Of a stretch of DNA of 64,000 nt, positions 8,766-16,347 are shown piece after piece. The notes below the pieces were generated by a model that was not told the DNA's origin, did no database searches, and worked only from the letters and a program-made list of their open reading frames with translations. The first letter of the stretch is position 1; every line of letters starts with the position of its first letter. The DNA comes from Clostridium_F caseinilyticum (lineage in GTDB: Bacteria; Bacillota; Clostridia; Clostridiales; Clostridiaceae): NCBI RefSeq assembly GCF_046127645.1, contig NZ_CP175919.1; one strand, 5' to 3'. The position numbers and the translations under genes are program-made.

Positions 8766-8773
8766 TTTAATAA
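8765..8773. repeat. Target-site duplication, left copy
   Basis: The 9-bp sequence ATTTAATAA directly abuts the left IS end and is repeated exactly at the right end (10224-10232). Confidence 0.9.
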
Positions 8774-8818
8774 CACTAGCGTTCATCAATTAGAAAATAT
8801 TTTATATTGACATTTAAA

Positions 8819-8898
8819 AAACTAATCCTAGATTATCTATATTCTAAATTTAGGATTAGTTTCATTATTATACCTATAAAAAAGGGTATAGAATACCC
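8819..8898 (-). terminator. Two hairpins downstream of the transposase inside the IS
   Basis: Hairpin 1 pairs AAACTAATCCT (about 8819-8829) with AGGATTAGTTT (about 8852-8862). Hairpin 2 is GGGTATAGAATACCC at 8884-8898. Both lie between the transposase stop and the IS left end. Confidence 0.5.
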
Positions 8899-8939
8899 AA
8901 AGCGTTAGCTTGTGGATTTATATGGAGTTTTATGTTTAT

Positions 8940-10166
8940 TTATCCACCTAAAAAATTAGCCCATGAGAACTCTGTTGAATTTATTTTTTTACTTAAACAA
9001 TGTTTTATTCTACGCTTTATAATCGTTAATCCGAAGGATGTAATAAATTCTTTTTCTATAAGTCTTAGCATTAGGAAAGTCATTATTGCTGATATTATTT
9101 GCATCATTACAGCATTTAAACTATGTCCTATAAATCTTTTAATTTTAAGATTTTGTTTTATCCATTTAAAGAAAAGTTCTATTTCCCAACGCTTTTTATA
9201 TAGCCATGATATTTCTTCAGTGGATAAATTAAATATATTAGTTACAAATGTTATTTCTCTATTTTGAGAATCTACGATTTTTATAACTCTATACTTTTCT
9301 TCAGTTTTATAATTATAGTTATGCCCTAAGTAAACAATCTTGTCATAAATTATTTCAGTATCTTTATCTAATAATCTATGATTATCATCACAATAAGTTA
9401 TATCCAAATTTTTAACTTCACTAGCAAGGGCATTGTTTTTAAGTCTAGATATGAAATATTTATTATTTTGGGAATACCCATCAAAGCATCGATAATCAAC
9501 ATATGCTCTATCAAAAATATAAATGCAATTTTTTTCAGTTATTAATTGTTCAAGTGCTGATTTATCATGTTCTTTAGCATTAGTTACGACTATTGTTTCA
9601 GGAATACCTTTTCCTAAATCAAATTTTGTATGAATTTTAATTCCTGCTTTTGAAGCTCTAAATTCCGCCCATTTAAAATAAGTTATACACGTACTAATAG
9701 TTGAAGAATCTATAAGTTTTACAGAACCGAATTTTTTAATTCTTTTATTTGTAGGAATTGAAATAAAAGATTTGATTAAAATACTATTAATTACAGGAAG
9801 CAATACAGTATAATTTATTTTGTTATTATAATTTGATAAACTTCCCAGGCTAACGCCTTTTATTATTTGATTTAAATCAGACTTTGATTGCATAAATTCA
9901 TGAATATCCCTTAAATAATCTAGCTCTGCTATTTGAAAATAAATCAGAGTTTTAAGGTGATTTTCTATAGTTAAGTAATCAATATTTAACTTAAAAGAAG
10001 CTATTTTCAAGGATTTCCAATCAATTAGGTCTATAAATTTTTGAAATAACATATTATAATTATCTATATTAATAATCAGCAACCTCCTTGCAGTATATTT
10101 TCGGGTAATTATACTAAAGCAAAGGTTGCTGATTTTTTCATTATAAAATTTATGGAAAAATTCCAT
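8940..10166 (-). CDS. IS4-family transposase (DDE, YREK motif)
   Basis: 408 residues. An N-terminal domain of the DUF4372 type is followed by the RNase H-like DDE core: first Asp in KLIDSSTIST, second in YIFDRAYVDYR, and the family YREK signature in YKKRWEIELFFKWIK with the catalytic Glu. This spacing, Y-2-R-3-E-6-K, is diagnostic of IS4. The enzyme cuts and pastes the element by binding the 12-bp ends. The ATG at 10166 begins 45 bp inside the right end of the element. The frame is uninterrupted, so it is probably active. Confidence 0.93.
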   Translation of the reverse strand: MEFFHKFYNEKISNLCFSIITRKYTARRLLIINIDNYNMLFQKFIDLIDWKSLKIASFKLNIDYLTIENHLKTLIYFQIAELDYLRDIHEFMQSKSDLNQIIKGVSLGSLSNYNNKINYTVLLPVINSILIKSFISIPTNKRIKKFGSVKLIDSSTISTCITYFKWAEFRASKAGIKIHTKFDLGKGIPETIVVTNAKEHDKSALEQLITEKNCIYIFDRAYVDYRCFDGYSQNNKYFISRLKNNALASEVKNLDITYCDDNHRLLDKDTEIIYDKIVYLGHNYNYKTEEKYRVIKIVDSQNREITFVTNIFNLSTEEISWLYKKRWEIELFFKWIKQNLKIKRFIGHSLNAVMMQIISAIMTFLMLRLIEKEFITSFGLTIIKRRIKHCLSKKINSTEFSWANFLGG

Positions 10167-10223
10167 GAATTTTCATATCCATTTTGTTAATAGTATTTTA
10201 TTTCCAAATATTGAACGCTAGTG

Positions 10224-10232
10224 ATTTAATAA
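10224..10232. repeat. Target-site duplication, right copy
   Basis: ATTTAATAA, identical to 8765-8773. Confidence 0.9.
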
Positions 10233-10376
10233 TATAAATAAATATATAAAATAAAGAATATTTAAAAAATTTTAAATATAATTGAAAAAAATATAATAAA
10301 ATCATTTTAAAATAATATAAAGCTATTTTGAGAATAATATATAGTGAATTTCAATAATATATAAGGATGTGATTTT

Positions 10377-10520
10377 GTGGAAAAGGATTTTGATATAAAA
10401 TCTAAAAATCAAAGAGCTATAGATAGCAGCAAAGATAGTAGAAATTCCACTACAGGATATATGGATACAGGAAATGCTAGTAAGATAGCAGCAAAGCAAG
10501 GAACTAGAAATAAAAGTTAA
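10377..10520 (+). CDS. Small hydrophilic protein, 47 residues, unknown
   Basis: GTG start preceded by AAGGATG at a good distance; the frame encodes a Lys/Ser/Asp/Asn-rich peptide (beginning MEKDFDIKSKNQ, ending KQGTRNKS) with no hydrophobic core. A strong terminator follows 12 bp after the stop, which supports a real short transcription unit. Small polar proteins like this are often spore-associated in clostridia, but no known SASP motif was recognised, so no function is assigned. Confidence 0.6.
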   Translation: MEKDFDIKSKNQRAIDSSKDSRNSTTGYMDTGNASKIAAKQGTRNKS

Positions 10521-10532
10521 ATAATTAAAATT

Positions 10533-10565
10533 AACCTGCTAACTTATTGTTAGTAGGTTTTATTT
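10533..10565 (+). terminator. Terminator after the 47-residue ORF
   Basis: Stem AACCTGCTAAC paired with GTTAGTAGGTT (one mismatch), short loop, then TTTATTT. Confidence 0.8.
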
Positions 10566-10590
10566 AATATGTAATGAAAATTTTATTAGA

Positions 10591-10702
10591 TGAGCAAATT
10601 GTATAGTTAAAATATTACTAATACAAATACAACATATTGTATTTCAGCAAATATATTGATACAGTATGTTGATATTTAAAACTGAATTATGCAATTTGCT
10701 CA
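10591..10702. repeat. MITE-like nested inverted repeat
   Basis: Perfect 11-bp ends TGAGCAAATTG (10591-10601) and CAATTTGCTCA (10692-10702) enclose a second inverted pair (CAACATA near 10630 and TATGTTG near 10667). No coding capacity. The sequence ATGCAATTT..TCAGAT at the right end recurs near 7021, suggesting an older fragment there. Confidence 0.5.
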
Positions 10703-10746
10703 GATGCTAAAAATAATAGTATTATTAAAATTTAGGAGTGAAAAGG

Positions 10747-11478
10747 GTGAACATAAAAAATGTTAAGCAGAGTATTACAAAAATATTGATTGGCTTCAAT
10801 CTAATAATCTATTTACTTATTTTAATTATAGATTTTTGCAAAGTTAAAAATTTATATAGGTATTCTGCAAACATAAAGTTTATAAGTATAATTATATGTT
10901 TTGCTATTACTTTGTCTATAGAAAATAATATATGTGATAAAAAAGATTTGATTCTTTTACGAATGGCTTTATTTTTCACAGTTCTAGCAGATTTTAATAT
11001 GCTTATTTTAGAAGAATTTAAATTAGGAATTTTATATTTTATTATTGTTCAAAGTCTATATATAATACGCCATGGTAGGTATAGAGATGAAGAATATAAA
11101 GTAAAAATTAAATATAAGGATATTTATATATTTGTAATTTATTTATTTACATTTATTATTTTAAAGAAAGTAAATTTATTTTCAAAGGAAAATACTTTAC
11201 TATCCATGGCTTTAATATATTTTTTATTGATTATACACAGTTTAGTAAGAGCTTATAGGACATTTGATAATAATTTTTTTGAAAAGAAAAACTGCAGTTT
11301 TATAATCATAGGTATTACTTTATTCTTTTTATGTGATTTAAATGTAGCTTTTTCTAATATTAGTTTTTATTTATTAAGTATAAAATATGTAGAAAATTTA
11401 GAAAATGTATTTTTACCACTAATTTGGTTTTTTTATCTTCCAAGTCAGATATTACTTAGTTTGAGTGGAGAAAAATAA
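10747..11478 (+). CDS. YhhN-like (lysoplasmalogenase-like) multipass membrane protein
   Basis: About 243 residues with seven or eight membrane segments. I choose the GTG at 10747 because AGGAG (10734-10738) sits 8 bp upstream; the GTG at 10738 overlaps that site. Two copies of a helix with an acidic residue (FFTVLADFNMLI and LFFLCDLNVAF) and the C-terminal FFYLPSQILLSL resemble the YhhN/TMEM86 fold, whose animal members hydrolyse the vinyl ether of lysoplasmalogens. Clostridia make plasmalogens, so this would make sense, but similarity is weak and only the fold-level suggestion is made. Confidence 0.55.
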   Translation: MNIKNVKQSITKILIGFNLIIYLLILIIDFCKVKNLYRYSANIKFISIIICFAITLSIENNICDKKDLILLRMALFFTVLADFNMLILEEFKLGILYFIIVQSLYIIRHGRYRDEEYKVKIKYKDIYIFVIYLFTFIILKKVNLFSKENTLLSMALIYFLLIIHSLVRAYRTFDNNFFEKKNCSFIIIGITLFFLCDLNVAFSNISFYLLSIKYVENLENVFLPLIWFFYLPSQILLSLSGEK

Positions 11479-11502
11479 TTATAAAAAAACTAAAAATAAA
11501 TA

Positions 11503-11557
11503 TTGATTATGTTGATAGTACGTGATAAAATCAAAATAAGAAGTTATCAAGTGATAA
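11503..11557 (+). promoter_or_regulatory. Sigma-A promoter with palindromic site ahead of the ZIP gene
   Basis: TTGATT (11503-11508), 17-bp spacer, TAAAAT (11526-11531). Just downstream lies TTATCA-AG-TGATAA (11544-11557), a 14-bp palindrome located where a repressor would block transcription. The regulator is unknown; a metal sensor is plausible given the gene served. Confidence 0.5.
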
Positions 11558-11596
11558 TCATTATTGTTTATTTAGAACTAGAAAGAAGGAGATAAT

Positions 11597-12406
11597 ATGG
11601 GGTGGTTTAAGGAATTAAATCCTATTATGCAGGCTTTATTAGCTACTTTGTTTACTTGGGCAGTGACAGCATTAGGTGCAGCATTAGTGTTTTTCTTTAA
11701 AAATATAAATAAAAAAGTATTAAATGCTATGTTAGGTTTTGCGGCAGGAGTAATGATTGCTGCTAGCTATTGGTCACTTTTAGCTCCAGCTATAGAAATG
11801 TCAGAATCCCAAGGAAAGGTTGCATGGATACCAGCAGCAGTAGGATTTTTAGCAGGAGGAATATTTTTAAGAATAGTAGATAAAATTCTTCCACATCTTC
11901 ATCTGGGTAAAGAAAAAGAGGATGCAGAAGGGATAAAAACTACTTGGCAAAAAAGCATATTATTAGTTTTAGCTATAACTCTTCATAATATACCAGAAGG
12001 TTTAGCTGTAGGAGTAGCTTTTGGTGCTGTTGGAGCTAATATAGAATCCGCATCTTTAGCAGGTGCTATAGCATTGGCACTAGGAATAGGAATTCAAAAT
12101 TTCCCTGAAGGAGCAGCGGTATCTATCCCATTAAGAAGAGAAGGAAATAGCAGATTGAAAAGCTTTTGGTATGGGCAAGCATCTGGTATAGTTGAACCGA
12201 TAGCAGGTGTTATAGGTGCAGCAGCAGTATTATTTATAAGAAATTTATTGCCTTATGCATTATCCTTTGCAGCTGGAGCAATGATATTTGTTGTAGTAGA
12301 AGAATTAATTCCTGAAGCTCAGGTAGGGAATGATACAGATATATCCTCTATAGGAGTATTAATTGGATTTACTGTAATGATGATATTAGATGTGGCTTTA
12401 GGGTAA
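11597..12406 (+). CDS. ZIP-family divalent metal transporter
   Basis: 269 residues, eight predicted membrane segments. The metal-binding helix IV signature LHNIPEGLAVGVAFG and helix V QNFPEGAAVSIPL contain the His, Asn, Pro, Glu residues of the GufA-type ZIP subfamily. A short His-containing loop (LPHLHLGKEKED) sits between helices III and IV. The protein imports zinc or related divalent cations. AAGGAGATA precedes the ATG. Single-gene unit with its own promoter and terminator (12464-12512). Confidence 0.9.
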   Translation: MGWFKELNPIMQALLATLFTWAVTALGAALVFFFKNINKKVLNAMLGFAAGVMIAASYWSLLAPAIEMSESQGKVAWIPAAVGFLAGGIFLRIVDKILPHLHLGKEKEDAEGIKTTWQKSILLVLAITLHNIPEGLAVGVAFGAVGANIESASLAGAIALALGIGIQNFPEGAAVSIPLRREGNSRLKSFWYGQASGIVEPIAGVIGAAAVLFIRNLLPYALSFAAGAMIFVVVEELIPEAQVGNDTDISSIGVLIGFTVMMILDVALG

Positions 12407-12463
12407 ATATACTTTTTTAATAAGAAAATACTATGATAAAAATATATTTAAATATAATATTTT

Positions 12464-12512
12464 AGATATAGGATAGTTAGTGTAAATTACTACTAAATCC
12501 TATATCTTTTTT
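12464..12512 (+). terminator. Terminator after the ZIP transporter gene
   Basis: AGATATAGGAT (12464-12474) pairs with ATCCTATATCT (12497-12507), followed by T6. Confidence 0.75.
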
Positions 12513-12714
12513 ATATAATGGCATAGTATTTTTTTATTTAAATATTATTTTTTAAATAAATTAATGTTGATTTAAATAGGCTTTAATGAATATAAGTAAA
12601 GCATATAAACTAGTAAATATTAAAATATCACTATTAATATATATTTTGTGAAAGGCCGTTAGATTTATAGAGAAGTTTAACAATATTATAGAAAAATAAA
12701 AAAAACTTGTAATA

Positions 12715-12835
12715 TAAAAAATATCTCTCCAATTTATAGTAAATAAGTGAGTAAGGAGGGTTTCTAGACTTAATATTAGTAGGAGGTTTAAATCTAGAAA
12801 AGTATTTACTATAAATCAAAGAGATTTTTGTGTGG
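12715..12835. repeat. Nested long inverted repeat upstream of the Rrf2 regulator
   Basis: Outer arms: AAATATCTCTCCAATTTATAGTAAATA (split: starts 12718, core TTTATAGTAAATA to 12746) and TATTTACTATAAATC with AAAGAGATTTTT (12806-12832). Inner arms TTTCTAGACTT and AAATCTAGAAA. The whole folds as one ~115-nt hairpin with internal loops. Either strand could encode a short ORF, but none has a ribosome site. It may be a MITE or a structured RNA. Confidence 0.5.
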
Positions 12836-12930
12836 TTTCAATTAATTACATGTGCTTGTTTCTTATAATACTAAGTATACAGCAAATGAAAATCAATTTC
12901 AATATAAAAATGAAAATTTTTTAAAAAATA

Positions 12931-12985
12931 TTGACACAAAGTGATTAAAAGAATATAATCATAGTAAATAGATAGGAATACTATG
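12931..12985 (+). promoter_or_regulatory. Consensus sigma-A promoter and inverted-repeat operator of the Rrf2 gene
   Basis: TTGACA (12931-12936), exactly 17 bp, TATAAT (12954-12959). Immediately downstream, CATAGTA (12960-12966) and TACTATG (12979-12985) form a perfect 7-bp inverted repeat, where bound repressor would block initiation. Self-repression by the encoded Rrf2 protein is the natural reading. Confidence 0.7.
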
Positions 12986-12999
12986 AAAGAGGAGATTTT

Positions 13000-13437
13000 A
13001 TGAAAATATCAACAAAGGGAAAGTATGGTATAAAGGCAATAATAGATTTAGCCATAAATTCTACAGAAGAAGCAGTTACTTTAAAAAGTATTTCTGAAAG
13101 ACAAAATATATCTGAAGGATATTTAGAACAAATATTTTCTTTATTAAGAAAAAATAATTTAATAAAAGGAATAAAAGGGGCTCAAGGAGGTTATATATTA
13201 GAAAAAGAATCAGCACATATAACTGCAGGTGAAATACTAAGAGCTTTAGAAGGAGATTTATCCGTAGTAGAATTTAATGATAATTATTTGAACAATAGAA
13301 TGGAAAAGTCTATTAAGACAAATTTATGGGATAGAATTAATGAAAATATAGAAAGAGTAGTAGATTCTATAACTTTAGAAGATTTAGTAGAGGCATACAA
13401 AAAATCAGACAATGAAAATATAATGTACTACATATAA
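13000..13437 (+). CDS. Rrf2-family regulator, CymR-like (cysteine metabolism repressor)
   Basis: 145 residues. Starts with the family signature MKISTKGKYGIKAIIDLA, then the winged helix with SEGYLEQIFSLLRKNNLIKGIKGAQGGYIL and LRALEGDLSVVEF. No Cys residues are present, so it is not an Fe-S IscR-type sensor. In Bacillus and Staphylococcus the Rrf2 protein CymR binds CysK and represses cysteine genes; here the next large gene is cysK, followed by an amino-acid ABC transporter and a desulfurase, so a CymR role is strongly suggested. GAGGAG lies upstream of the ATG. Confidence 0.85.
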   Translation: MKISTKGKYGIKAIIDLAINSTEEAVTLKSISERQNISEGYLEQIFSLLRKNNLIKGIKGAQGGYILEKESAHITAGEILRALEGDLSVVEFNDNYLNNRMEKSIKTNLWDRINENIERVVDSITLEDLVEAYKKSDNENIMYYI

Positions 13438-13760
13438 TGTTGTAGTACAGTTTATTTAAATATTAATACCTAGTAAACCGATAAGAATGATCAGAGATTA
13501 TCTAATAGTTATAATATGTAATAAAGATAATTCTATAGTAGATAAATTAAATTTTATGTAGTCTATAAGTAAAATATTTATTTAGTCTAGCTTGGCTATA
13601 TCAGTATATATTATGGGTGTTGGATAAAAGGAGATGGTTTTATGTGTAGTGAGTGTAAATTTTACAAAAGAATAGAAAAATTTAAATTTAAAACCTAGTA
13701 AACAAATATGCGAACTAATACTATGATGAGAATATTTAATGTTGAAAGGAGAAAATAATT
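13438..13760 (+). promoter_or_regulatory. Leader of the cysK operon with repeated CCTAGTAAAC motif
   Basis: The motif ACCTAGTAAAC occurs at about 13468 and again at about 13691, the second copy spanning the stop of a mini-ORF. A TATAAT-like -10 is at 13510-13515 without a clear -35. These repeats are candidate regulator sites for the upstream Rrf2 protein. No terminator/antiterminator or S-box was seen. Confidence 0.35.
13642..13698 (+). CDS. Possible 18-residue leader peptide with CxxC ahead of cysK
   Basis: ATG with AAAAGGAG 8-12 bp upstream; the product is MCSECKFYKRIEKFKFKT. Two Cys codons in the first five and the position 60 bp before cysK suggest either a cysteine-sensing leader peptide or a tiny metal-binding peptide. 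No attenuator hairpin follows it, so the regulatory idea is only a possibility. Confidence 0.4.
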   Translation: MCSECKFYKRIEKFKFKT

Positions 13761-14690
13761 ATGAAAAAAATATATAAAAATATAACAGAGTTAATAGGAA
13801 ATACACCATTATTGGAGTTAGCAAAATTAAAGAAGGAAAATAAATTAAAAGCTAATATATTAGCAAAAGTAGAATATTTTAATCCAGCAAGTAGTGTAAA
13901 AGATAGAATAGCCTTTGCAATGGTAGAGGAAGCAGAAAAAGAAGGATTAATAAATAAAGATACAGTAATAATAGAACCTACTAGTGGTAATACAGGAGTA
14001 GGACTTGCATTTGTAGCAGCAGCAAAAGGTTATAAACTTATATTAACTATGCCAGAAACTATGAGTATGGAAAGAAGACTTATATTGAAAGCTTATGGTG
14101 CTGAGTTAATTTTAACACCAGGAAAAGATGGGATGAAGGGTGCCATAGAAAAGGCAACAGAGTTATCAAAAGAATATAAAAATTCCTTTGTCCCACAACA
14201 ATTTGAAAATAAATTTAATCCAGCAATGCATAAAAAGACTACAGCAGTAGAAATTTGGAATGATACAGAAGGAGAAGTAGATATATTTATAGCAGGTGTA
14301 GGTACTGGTGGAACAATCTCAGGAGTAGGAGAATATCTAAAAGAAAAAAATAAAGATATAAAAATAATAGCAGTAGAACCGGAAGATTCACCAGTCTTAT
14401 CAGGAGGTAATCCAGGTCCACATAAAATTCAAGGAATAGGAGCAGGATTTGTACCGACTACTTTAAATATAGAGGTTTTAGATGAAGTATTTAAAGTATC
14501 TAATGAAAAAGCTTTTGAAATTACAAGAAATATAGCAAAAACAGAAGGACTTCTAGTAGGAATATCCTCTGGAGCAGCAATATATGCAGCCATGAAAGTA
14601 GCTGAAAGACCAGAAAATCAAGGAAAGAATATAGTAGTATTACTTCCAGATACAGGACAAAGATATTTATCAACAGGAGTTTTTGAATAA
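13761..14690 (+). CDS. cysK: Cysteine synthase (O-acetylserine sulfhydrylase)
   Basis: 309 residues, fold-type II PLP enzyme. PLP Lys47 lies in NPASSVKDRIAF; EPTSGNTGVGLAFVA binds substrate; VGTGGTISGVGEYL holds the phosphate of PLP. It makes L-cysteine from O-acetylserine and sulfide. First main gene of an operon with an amino-acid ABC permease and binding protein. In Firmicutes CysK is also the partner that lets CymR bind DNA, so its position right after an Rrf2 gene matters for regulation. GAAAGGAG precedes the ATG. Confidence 0.95.
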   Translation: MKKIYKNITELIGNTPLLELAKLKKENKLKANILAKVEYFNPASSVKDRIAFAMVEEAEKEGLINKDTVIIEPTSGNTGVGLAFVAAAKGYKLILTMPETMSMERRLILKAYGAELILTPGKDGMKGAIEKATELSKEYKNSFVPQQFENKFNPAMHKKTTAVEIWNDTEGEVDIFIAGVGTGGTISGVGEYLKEKNKDIKIIAVEPEDSPVLSGGNPGPHKIQGIGAGFVPTTLNIEVLDEVFKVSNEKAFEITRNIAKTEGLLVGISSGAAIYAAMKVAERPENQGKNIVVLLPDTGQRYLSTGVFE

Positions 14691-14732
14691 TAAAAATAAT
14701 TAATGAGGAAATCATAGTAGGAGGGGAAAAAT

Positions 14733-15401
14733 GTGAAAATTTTTGATGAAAAATATTTAGTACAATCATTCTCAGTTCTTTTAAAGTATGTCCATATAAC
14801 TTTGTCTATAGCTGTTTTATCCATGATTATAGCTGTTTTATTAGGAGTTATATTGGCCGTAATAAGGATGTATAAAGTTAAAGTTTTGCATAGAATAAGT
14901 GAGGTTTATATATCTTTTTTTAGGGGAACTCCTATTTTAATACAACTTTTTCTCTTTTACTATGGTATGCCTCAAATCATTCCAGCCTTTAAAGAAATAC
15001 CTGCCTATATGGCAGTAGTTATTGCTTTAAGTATGAATGGTTCAGCTTATATGGCAGAGATAATAAGAGGCGCAATAATGTCTATAGATAAAGGTCAAAT
15101 GGAAGCTTCATTATCTTTAGGAATGACCGAATTTCAAGCTATGAAAAGAATAATTTTACCCCAAGCTACTAGAGTTGCTATACCTTCTTTAGGAAATAGT
15201 TTTATTGATCTTTTAAAAAGTTCGTCTTTAGCATTTACTGTTGGAGTTGCAGAAATATTATCTAAAGCACAGATGAATGCGGCATCTAGTTATAGATTCT
15301 TTGAAAATTATTTAGCGGTAGCTTTAATATATTGGCTAATAGTAGAAGTATTTAATTTCATGCAAAAAATATTAGAAAGAAAAATGGGAAGAGCTTATTA
15401 A
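14733..15401 (+). CDS. Polar amino-acid ABC transporter permease (probably cystine/cysteine)
   Basis: 222 residues with four or five membrane segments. HisM-type: the EAA loop GQMEASLSLGMTEFQAMKRIILPQA matches the family (EAxxxxGxxxxxxxxxIxLP). The N-terminal SFFRGTPILIQLFLFYYG is typical of polar amino-acid permeases such as TcyB. GTG start with AGGAGGGG upstream. It lies between cysK and a cognate binding lipoprotein, so sulfur-containing amino-acid uptake is inferred. No ABC ATPase gene is in the operon; the ATPase must come from elsewhere. Confidence 0.9.
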   Translation: MKIFDEKYLVQSFSVLLKYVHITLSIAVLSMIIAVLLGVILAVIRMYKVKVLHRISEVYISFFRGTPILIQLFLFYYGMPQIIPAFKEIPAYMAVVIALSMNGSAYMAEIIRGAIMSIDKGQMEASLSLGMTEFQAMKRIILPQATRVAIPSLGNSFIDLLKSSSLAFTVGVAEILSKAQMNAASSYRFFENYLAVALIYWLIVEVFNFMQKILERKMGRAY

Positions 15402-15435
15402 GTTTAAATATTAATAATACTAGGAGGACATAGAA

Positions 15436-16254
15436 ATGAATATAAAAAAGTTTAAAAAATTGTTTTTAACCATGTCATTAGTTGTAACTTTAGGAGTAGC
15501 ATTAACAGCATGTGGTCAAAATAATAAAGAAACAAAGGAAAATACAATAAAAATAGGAACATCAGGACAATATTATCCTTTTACTTTCATAGATAAAGAT
15601 AGTAAAAAAGTTCAAGGTTTCGAAATTGATATTTGGGAAGAAATAGGTAAAAGAACAGGTTATAAACCAGAATTTATGGTATCAGATTGGACAGGTATTA
15701 TGGGAATGTTAGATACAGGTAAAATAGATACTGTAGCTAATCAAATAACTGTTACAGAGCAGAAAAAAGAAAAATATTATTTTTCAAAACCATATGTTTA
15801 TTCAGGAGTTCAGTTAGCTACAAAAAAAGGAAATAACAATATAAAATCTTTAAAGGATTTAGAAGGTAAAACTGTAGCTACTCAGGTAGGAACTAATTAT
15901 TCTAAGTCTATAGAAGATTATAATAATAAAAATAAAGGACAAGATGTAAAAACAAAACAATACAACAGTTTTTCAGGGATGTTCCAAGATGTAGATTTAG
16001 GTAGAGTTGATGCTTTAATAGAGGATAGTTTAGCATGCCTTATAAATATAAAAAAATCAGGACTAAATTTACAGTTAGCTGGTGAACCTATAGAAGAGAT
16101 GGAAAATGCGTATCCTTTTGTAAAAAAGAAAGAAAATAAGGATAAAATAGAAAAAGTAAATAAAGCTTTAGATGATATGAAAAAAGATGGAACTTTGAAA
16201 AAAATATCTATAAAATGGTTTGGAGAAAATGTTACAGAGAAAAGCAAAAAATAA
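15436..16254 (+). CDS. Amino-acid ABC transporter substrate-binding lipoprotein
   Basis: 272 residues. Type II signal peptide ends in the lipobox LTACG (Cys27). The mature part is a family-3 periplasmic-type binding protein: GTSGQYYPFTFIDKDSKKVQGFEIDI region, DWTGIMGMLDTGKIDT and VATQVGTNYSKSIEDYN hinge segments. It delivers a polar amino acid, likely cystine or cysteine from context, to the permease encoded just upstream. AGGAGG precedes the ATG. Confidence 0.9.
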   Translation: MNIKKFKKLFLTMSLVVTLGVALTACGQNNKETKENTIKIGTSGQYYPFTFIDKDSKKVQGFEIDIWEEIGKRTGYKPEFMVSDWTGIMGMLDTGKIDTVANQITVTEQKKEKYYFSKPYVYSGVQLATKKGNNNIKSLKDLEGKTVATQVGTNYSKSIEDYNNKNKGQDVKTKQYNSFSGMFQDVDLGRVDALIEDSLACLINIKKSGLNLQLAGEPIEEMENAYPFVKKKENKDKIEKVNKALDDMKKDGTLKKISIKWFGENVTEKSKK

Positions 16255-16347
16255 TCTGTTTTTACAAATTAAATAGTTTTGCATAGAATTTTAAAGTATA
16301 ATAGTATAAAATCTATAAATAATAAAATAAAAAACAATGGTGATTAT

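Larger units (their letters stand above)
8774..10223 (-). mobile_element. Complete IS4-family insertion sequence, 1450 bp
   Basis: Perfect 12-bp terminal inverted repeats CACTAGCGTTCA (8774-8785) and TGAACGCTAGTG (10212-10223) bound one intact transposase gene on the minus strand, and 9-bp direct repeats ATTTAATAA flank the whole. The intact ends, duplication and open frame suggest a recent insertion. Downstream of the transposase, between 8819 and 8898, two hairpins (AAACTAATCCT stem; GGGTAT-AGA-ATACCC) probably end transcription or block read-in. Confidence 0.93.

Noticed and set aside
8932..9267. Plus-strand open frame of 111 residues
   Set aside because: It is antisense to the conserved end of the IS4 transposase and has no ribosome site.
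8774..10223. IS as part of a composite transposon
   Set aside because: No second copy of the CACTAGCGTTCA ends was found in the window and the 9-bp duplication flanks the single element.
12634..12819. 61-residue minus-strand open frame
   Set aside because: No ribosome site, odd composition, and it lies across the nested inverted repeat at 12715-12835; the open frame is a by-product of the hairpin.
16279..16347. N-terminal extension of the cysteine desulfurase
   Set aside because: TTG start without ribosome site and extra residues not found in the family; the ATG at 16348 begins with the conserved YMDHAATT.
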